Shown here one piece after another: positions 58,739-64,000 of a DNA stretch of 64,000 nt. The stretch comes from Apostichopus japonicus (Eukaryota; Echinodermata; Holothuroidea; Aspidochirotida; Stichopodidae). The position numbers and the translations under genes were made by a program. How positions within the stretch are numbered: position 1 is the stretch's first letter; each line of letters starts with the position of its first letter. The notes below the pieces were generated by a model. The model was not told where the DNA came from. It did not search any database and saw only the letters and a list, made by a program, of their open reading frames with translations. The stretch is taken from the NCBI RefSeq assembly GCF_037975245.1, contig NC_092567.1, forward strand, positions 24,916,876 through 24,980,875, given 5' to 3'.

Positions 58739-61700
58739 ATGATATCAACAATGGCTGCCTGCTTGCAGAGGGACTGGCAAAGCAGGGATTGTAATTCTGT
58801 CAACACCAGTCAAGAAATCTCAGTCGTGTCCTACAACATCCTTGCTGAGTGTAATTTTGATGATCTCACATATCCTTTCTGCCCGTCTGGGCATCGAGGT
58901 ACATATGAAAGGCATCCGAAACTCATGATGGAATTGAAACATCATAAGGAGGCAGATATTATATGTTTGCAAGAGGTAAAATCCTCCAGTGAGGCATTAC
59001 TTGATGTGTGATTGTAAATTGTGGAAAATTTATTACACAGAATTGTGTGAAATACATTAACATTTAATTGACCATTCAAACAATTATTTCATTTGAAGAG
59101 CTAATAGTCTGCATGTTAAACTAGGTACTCCATCCAATTTTGTTGATGAGCCTATATGATTAATAAAAGGGTGAAGGGTCACTGATGGAAGTTTACTTTA
59201 GCTGTCCCTAACATGTCAAGTTAAAGTTTGTGGCAAAAGTCATAATGTTGGGCTAACTTTTTTTTCTTTTCTGATGAATTGGATATTATTTTAAGTAATA
59301 TTTAAACATCTTAGGGAGATGATTGTCTACATTAGATGTGAACCAAGACTCCTGAAGTCAAGCTACTTTCAGGGCATAATTCAATCCATTGTGTAAAATA
59401 TATGTAAAATATGTAAAATATTTAGACCCTACAAATTAAATGACAAAAAGGAGAAAATATTTGAGAGACTAGTTACATTATTTTTGCCAAATTGAGAAAT
59501 AAATTTAGTTGTTTGTGAAACATCATTGTTTTTGGCACTTTTCTTAAGTAAAAGAGAAACTTTACTTTAACAAGAATAGCAGGTGAGTTTCAGAAAAGCT
59601 TGTGATATAAAAATTATCTTTGATATTTTCTTTCATTGCTTTAATATATATATATTCTTTACTAGATCTGTTAAAATGTTTTATTTTTCTCTTATAGGTT
59701 GAAACTAACTACTTTCATGATGTTTTGAAACCTGCATTGAAAAGTTTTGGTTTTGATGGACATTACTTCTCTAAATATAATGAGAAGGAGGAAGGAACAG
59801 CTACGTTTATCAAACTTTCATCCATGGAGCTTATTCATCATCAGAATTTTATCTTCAAAGATCTGCTAGAACAGGTAAACAGAATGTGAAGTAATATTAC
59901 ACACTTTCAGAAAAAAGATTGGGCCGGAGAGGTATTAGTGATTCTTCAAAACCATATTTCCATATCGTTGTGACCGGTAACTTGTAAATATATTTATATG
60001 TCGGATTGAACCGGTAAACAGAATGTGACATTAATATTTCACCCCATCGGAAAAATGAAAGGGAGACAAATGTATTGTAGTTTTCTGCCAAATAAAGGAA
60101 CTCTAATCTATCCTGAAACAGTTTGAAACAACCGTGACCATGTGGCTCGATATATTTATAGGACATCAGCACTAGTGCCAAATGATGTAGCTTACTAACA
60201 TTGTGGAAAACTCCCCAATAGTAAATACTTCAAACTGTTTTTGTTATGACTGAGGTATAACATACAGGCTTTGTCATGACTGGGGTACAACGTACAGGTT
60301 TTGTTGTACCTAATGCAGCATGTCAAATATTTCGATTAATAAATAAATAGAAAAAACTCAGTAGGGTCATTTCTTAATGGAATCCCTCAGACATATATCT
60401 TAATTAAATCATAAACATTGGGTTAATAACAACATAAATTAATTGTATGCTAGATCATTTACTTATTAGAAATACCTGAAAGGTAAACTTAATACTTCCT
60501 CTGGGTTTGTTGCCTCATCTGGTTGAACTCTGATTGTCAAAAAGTCTTAATTGTTCAAACCCATGCTCCATTCCCCACCCCTCCCCCCCCCCATTCCCAG
60601 TCCCTTCTTATCTTTATATTTCATGTTTAACCAAATTAAGGCGAAAACAAGTAATTCTGTTCATTATTAACTCTAGAATTAGTTTTTATCAGTATTATTT
60701 GTTTCTGTATTACTACTTTAAAGATAATTTTTTCTTTTGCTGCGGGTGATATATAGGCTGCAAGAAGAGATGTGGATATCTGGAGGCAAGAGGCGGTGAT
60801 AGATAGGTGCAACCAGTCATCAGTTGGGATGATTTCAACATTGAAGCACATACCCACCGGCAGAGAGATATGTGTCATGAATATTCATCTACTCTGGAAG
60901 ACAAAGGAATACCTTGATATTAACACATTACAGGTTTTTACATGGTTTAATATGGTTTAATTATTCCAGCCCAGCCCAACCCCACCATCACACCCCACCC
61001 CCTCCCCCATCTTCAAAGTGTTTTTCTCTGGTCCAGAAATAGGGTACAAATTAAACCTTTCAAATTCTAGAGTTCTGGAGTAAAGTAGAGTAAAAATTGT
61101 GACACTGAAATTATGGAGTAAAGATTGGCAGAATTACAGATTACAGATATGGCCAGTGAAATTACAGCTAAAATAACATTTGATATTTTTTTGTCAAAAT
61201 TAAAGGCTTGCAGTCTTGTACAAGACCAAACGCTTCCCACACAACTTTACAACAGTTACCCCCCCCCCCCCCGGTCATTGGTAACTTTTCACACCCACAC
61301 ACCAAAGTGTGCACAAATCATCCTGGTGCACTGCAGTGCGCCACACTGTGTCCACTGGGGGACTTCCCATAGAGTGCAGCTACAAACTAGCACATGGAAC
61401 TATATTTACAACTTCCCTCGCATGTCCCCATATATACACCGGGTTGAAGAGAGGCAATGGATATAAAGTGCCTTGCCCAAGGACACAATGTATTGTTATG
61501 GCCAGGACTGGAACCTAAACTACTTAGGTGGCCTTGACGATAATGTGCTCTTTTCTTTTTTTTTAATTTTATAGGCTGCTGCTGCTGTTCGTAAGCTGAC
61601 AGAGGCAGCAGGTGGCAAGAGAGGAATAATTCTATGTGGGGACTTTAACCACACCCCTCAGCAACCTGGCTATGATGTCATAGCCAATGGAAGTGTTAGT

Positions 61701-63129
61701 CATAGCAGCATACTGCAGTTACAGGAATACCCAGTTGCTAAGGTAAACTGCAAGAGCTTTATAATAAAAATAATGATAATATTCGATTTTTATATAGTGC
61801 TTTATACCAGCAATAGGTCTCAAAGCACTCTACAGACGTTATATTACCCCTGGTCAATGATAACCTGTCCTAGAGACAATCCCTCCAGGTGGCTGGAGTT
61901 ATATACTGCACCCAATGACATCTTCCTTTACAGGTACCTATTTAACCCCTGGGTGGAGAGAGGCAGTTGAGATAAAGCATCTTGCCCAAGGACACAACGT
62001 AATAAACTAGGCAGGAATCAAACCAGCGATCCTTGGATCACAAGTCTGACGCCTTAGCCAATTGGCCACCACGTTCTCTGAGAGCTTCATCAAGTTCCTT
62101 CACTTCTCTCTTACCTGTCTGCAGTCTACTTATGCACTTTCATTATTTTCTAGACCTCCTTTCTGATAACTAACTGTTTTTCAGTTTTAAAACAATAAAA
62201 TTAACATTCCTTGCTATACAATACAAATCTTTGCTCGTTGAAAATCAGTTTGTGATTCTTTCATAGTTAGATTCCATTAGACCTTGGTCTTTACCTTAAT
62301 GTATTGATAAATCATGAACAGGAACCTGTCTGAGAAATTATTATGGACAGCAATGAAATTAGTTGTTAGAGTGGAATACAGGCCTGTCGCATGAAGAATG
62401 CCACGTACTGAGCTACTAAACTCTTAGTTATTGATGAATCCTTTATATTTAACTATGTTGTTGCCAGGGGTGACAGTGTTTAAAAACTGATGGCATCCCA
62501 GTTTCATTCAAGATAGGTTAGAGGTGTCAAGAAAAATTGGCCATTTTGTATATAATATAAAATCAAAATCAACAAAATACTAGAAAAGTTAAACACATTT
62601 GGTAAGAGAATGTGTAAATGTAAGTTGGCCTGACATTCCGATGCTAGCAGGATCTTCTTCAAAGGCTAAATGACAAGTAACAGTAACAGAAGGGACAAAA
62701 ACACGCACAGAATACAGACAGGTTAATGAGCTTATTAACCAGTCTGTATTCTGTGCGTGTTTTTGTCCCTTCTGTTACTGTTACTTGTCATTTGGCTTTT
62801 GATCGAACTTACTTTTACACATTCTCTTACACAGGCTCTCTAGTGGATAAGCAGTTTGCTAACAGTTTTATTTTATTTTGATTATTACATTTGGTAAGAG
62901 CAAGAAAACAGGCATTGTTGGTAGGACTGAAACGTCATTGCGATTGATAAACTGATGTATCATGCAAAAACTTTTACAACCATCTTGACCATTCTGTTCA
63001 ACTTTCTTCTTCCTATTTGATATATATTTCTTTCTTTCTATTTTATTTAAGAGTTGCTTGATAAGCTTTGCTCTAAGCTGGTTTCAACATTCTCAAGAAG
63101 ATTTACTGAGTGCTTACCTAGACGTCTTG
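58739..63129 (+). CDS. Angel/CCR4-like EEP-family nuclease (partial)
   Basis: Exons: 58739-58975, 59698-59874, 60757-60933, 61575-61742, 63052-63129. All start and end in phase 0 and have good GT-AG sites. They give 279 codons, and the donor at 63130 shows the gene continues beyond the window. Endonuclease/exonuclease/phosphatase motifs appear in order: VVSYNILAE at the first strand, ICLQEVETNYF with the catalytic glutamate, FKDLLEQ and MNIHLLW, then LCGDFNHTP with the metal-binding Asp and Asn. Relatives are the CCR4, Angel and nocturnin proteins, which cut RNA 3' ends (deadenylation or 2',3'-cyclic phosphate removal). The start Met is chosen as the first ATG after the acceptor at 58710; a second Met lies four codons later. 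The closest subfamily cannot be settled without the C-terminal half. Introns carry SINEs and a foldback element. Confidence 0.85.
61258..61530 (-). mobile_element. SINE copy, degenerate, reverse oriented
   Basis: It matches the 45129-45518 SINE in reverse complement through CATTGGTAACTTTTCACACC, ACCAAAGTGTGCACAA, GGGGACTTCCCATAG and CCTTGCCCAAGGACACAA. The tRNA-like head is decayed. It lies in an intron of the Angel-like gene. Confidence 0.8.
61757..62085 (-). mobile_element. tRNA-derived SINE, reverse oriented
   Basis: On the minus strand it begins near 62085 with a tRNA-like head (GGCCAATTGGCTAAGGCGTC and GGTTTGATTCCTGCC). It continues with TGTCCTTGGGCAAGATGCTT and ends in ATAAAGCACTATATAAAAAT and an AT-rich tail. 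It is related to the 45.1-kb SINE but clearly diverged from it, so it is a different subfamily. Confidence 0.8.
62609..62886 (-). mobile_element. 278-bp mobile element with long palindrome
   Basis: Flanked by the 14-bp direct repeat ACATTTGGTAAGAG at 62595-62608 and 62887-62900. On the minus strand it starts like the 41591-41711 element (AAACTGTTAGCAAACTGC, CTTATCCACTAGAG) and ends like it (GAAGAAGATCCTGCTAGCAT, then CAGGCCAACTTAC). In between it holds an almost perfect 126-bp palindrome (62668-62793). The 41.6-kb copy looks like a deletion derivative lacking the palindrome. Confidence 0.8.
62668..62793. repeat. 126-bp near-perfect palindrome
   Basis: The two 63-bp halves (starting AAATGACAAGTAACAGTAAC and ending GTTACTGTTACTTGTCATTT) are complementary with about two mismatches and practically no loop; the centre is between 62730 and 62731. 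It lies inside the mobile element at 62609-62886. Confidence 0.88.
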
Positions 63130-63187
63130 GTGAGTCCACTATCAAATAAACAACCCTTGACATACAGCAAGAAAGGTAGCTGAGAGG

Positions 63188-63568
63188 CAGTGGCAGAGCT
63201 AGGGGTATTGGTCAGGAGGGGCGAGAATGGTCTGTAGGGGTGCTTTCGACACTATCTAAGCGGAGCGCCACCACAGGTTGGCGCGTAGCGTACAGAAATT
63301 TTTTGAGTCAAGATACTCCCTAGATAGCCGGAAATTACCCTTTCCGGGCCTGGCTAATTTGCAGATAAACGAAGAATAAATAGGTGTCATCGCCAAATGA
63401 CACCAAAAAACTGTGACAAATGTCAATAGGTAGATGAGAGCGCAATAAAAAAGTCAATAATCGCGAATAAGTAAATAGTGGTAAAGAGCTGAAAAGGGCG
63501 CCAGCAGTCCACTTGAGTCCGTCAGGGGGGCATCCGCCCCCCCTGACTGTATGGACGCTCCGCCACTG
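63188..63568. mobile_element. 381-bp hAT-type MITE with intact ends
   Basis: Flanked by the 8-bp direct repeat CTGAGAGG at 63180-63187 and 63569-63576. The left end CAGTGGCAGAGC is the inverse of the right end GCTCCGCCACTG with one mismatch. CAGTGGC-type ends and an 8-bp duplication are typical of hAT elements. It has no transposase frame. The same family is at 30734-31069 and, degraded, near 2.7 and 3.65 kb. It sits 50 bp after the donor of the last visible Angel-like exon. Confidence 0.88.
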
Positions 63569-63576
63569 CTGAGAGG

Positions 63577-64000
63577 GACTTCAACCATGTGGCCTGAGTC
63601 AATTAGGGGAAATATTGGATAAAGTTGTATTCTTATTTTCATAATATTCTTAAGGTAAAAATGAAGACTGCCATAGGGGAGCCCAATGATATAATTGTCC
63701 CCTGGGCCTGATGTGGCTTATGATGCCACTGCAGATACAGAGAAAGATTTGTTTTACTGGTATAAACAGGCATGAGCTTTTTCCGCGAATTCGCGGAATA
63801 TCCGTGATTTCTTTCTACCTCGGGGACAAAAACTATTATCCTAACACACTGAAGCATACGCAAACTGGAGCCTATACCGCATTTTTTGCAAAGTTCCGTG
63901 ATTTTTTTTTTTACCCCAGGCTCATCCCTATATAAAGCAAGATGTTGAAAAATGCATATTAGATTTAAATTATAATGAACAGATCATAATGTTAGCTCAC
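63577..64000. other. Right edge, intron of the Angel-like gene
   Basis: No further exon of the Angel-like gene was recognised before the window ends. There is a poly-T stretch near 63901-63912 and AT-rich sequence after it. Confidence 0.5.

Overview
The window is eukaryotic nuclear DNA from an animal. It is AT-rich and has small multi-exon genes with GT-AG introns, tRNA-derived SINEs, short inverted-repeat DNA transposons, many micro- and minisatellites and frequent poly-G runs. The protein families are metazoan. The repeat landscape, including a ~390-bp dispersed family and AGGTCA-rich tandem arrays, looks to me like a marine deuterostome, most likely an echinoderm of sea-cucumber type. That placement is inference; no database was searched.

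Five genes could be assembled exon by exon, with splice phases agreeing at every junction used. (1) A minus-strand TBC-domain Rab GTPase-activating protein, 6.78-15.24 kb; its first exon was not found. (2) A minus-strand CSTPP1 (C11orf49) orthologue, 18.95-23.77 kb, with an apparently complete CDS of about 316 codons. (3) A plus-strand SAAL1 orthologue, 26.86-33.53 kb, missing only its tiny first coding exon. (4) A minus-strand cytosolic cysteinyl-tRNA synthetase (CARS1), 39.42-57.50 kb, complete at 16 exons and 737 residues. (5) A plus-strand Angel/CCR4-like endonuclease-exonuclease-phosphatase gene that starts at 58.74 kb and runs off the right end. Two further candidate exons at 0.85 and 2.06 kb may be the 3' end of a gene lying to the left.

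Layout: 0-6.4 kb is repeat-rich with the two orphan exons. 6.4-15.2 kb is the TBC gene. 15.2-18.2 kb is intergenic and holds a foldback element and a 593-bp TIR transposon. 18.2-19.0 kb is a 42-bp minisatellite that grew out of the last CSTPP1 exon. CSTPP1 and SAAL1 are head to head across 23.8-26.8 kb, and CARS1 and the Angel-like gene are head to head across 57.5-58.7 kb, so both intervals may hold shared promoters. 33.5-39.4 kb is the SAAL1 3' side plus a ~3-kb block of 399-bp repeats full of AGGTCA hexamers.

The genes do not form a pathway; they are housekeeping or cytoskeletal functions (Rab regulation, tubulin polyglutamylation, proliferation, translation, RNA turnover). The most unusual signals are repeat-related: splice sites of SAAL1 duplicated at four separate places, one by a transposon target-site duplication; a small mobile element with a hammerhead-ribozyme-like motif and clear target-site duplications in two copies; and a minisatellite whose unit includes the CSTPP1 stop codon.
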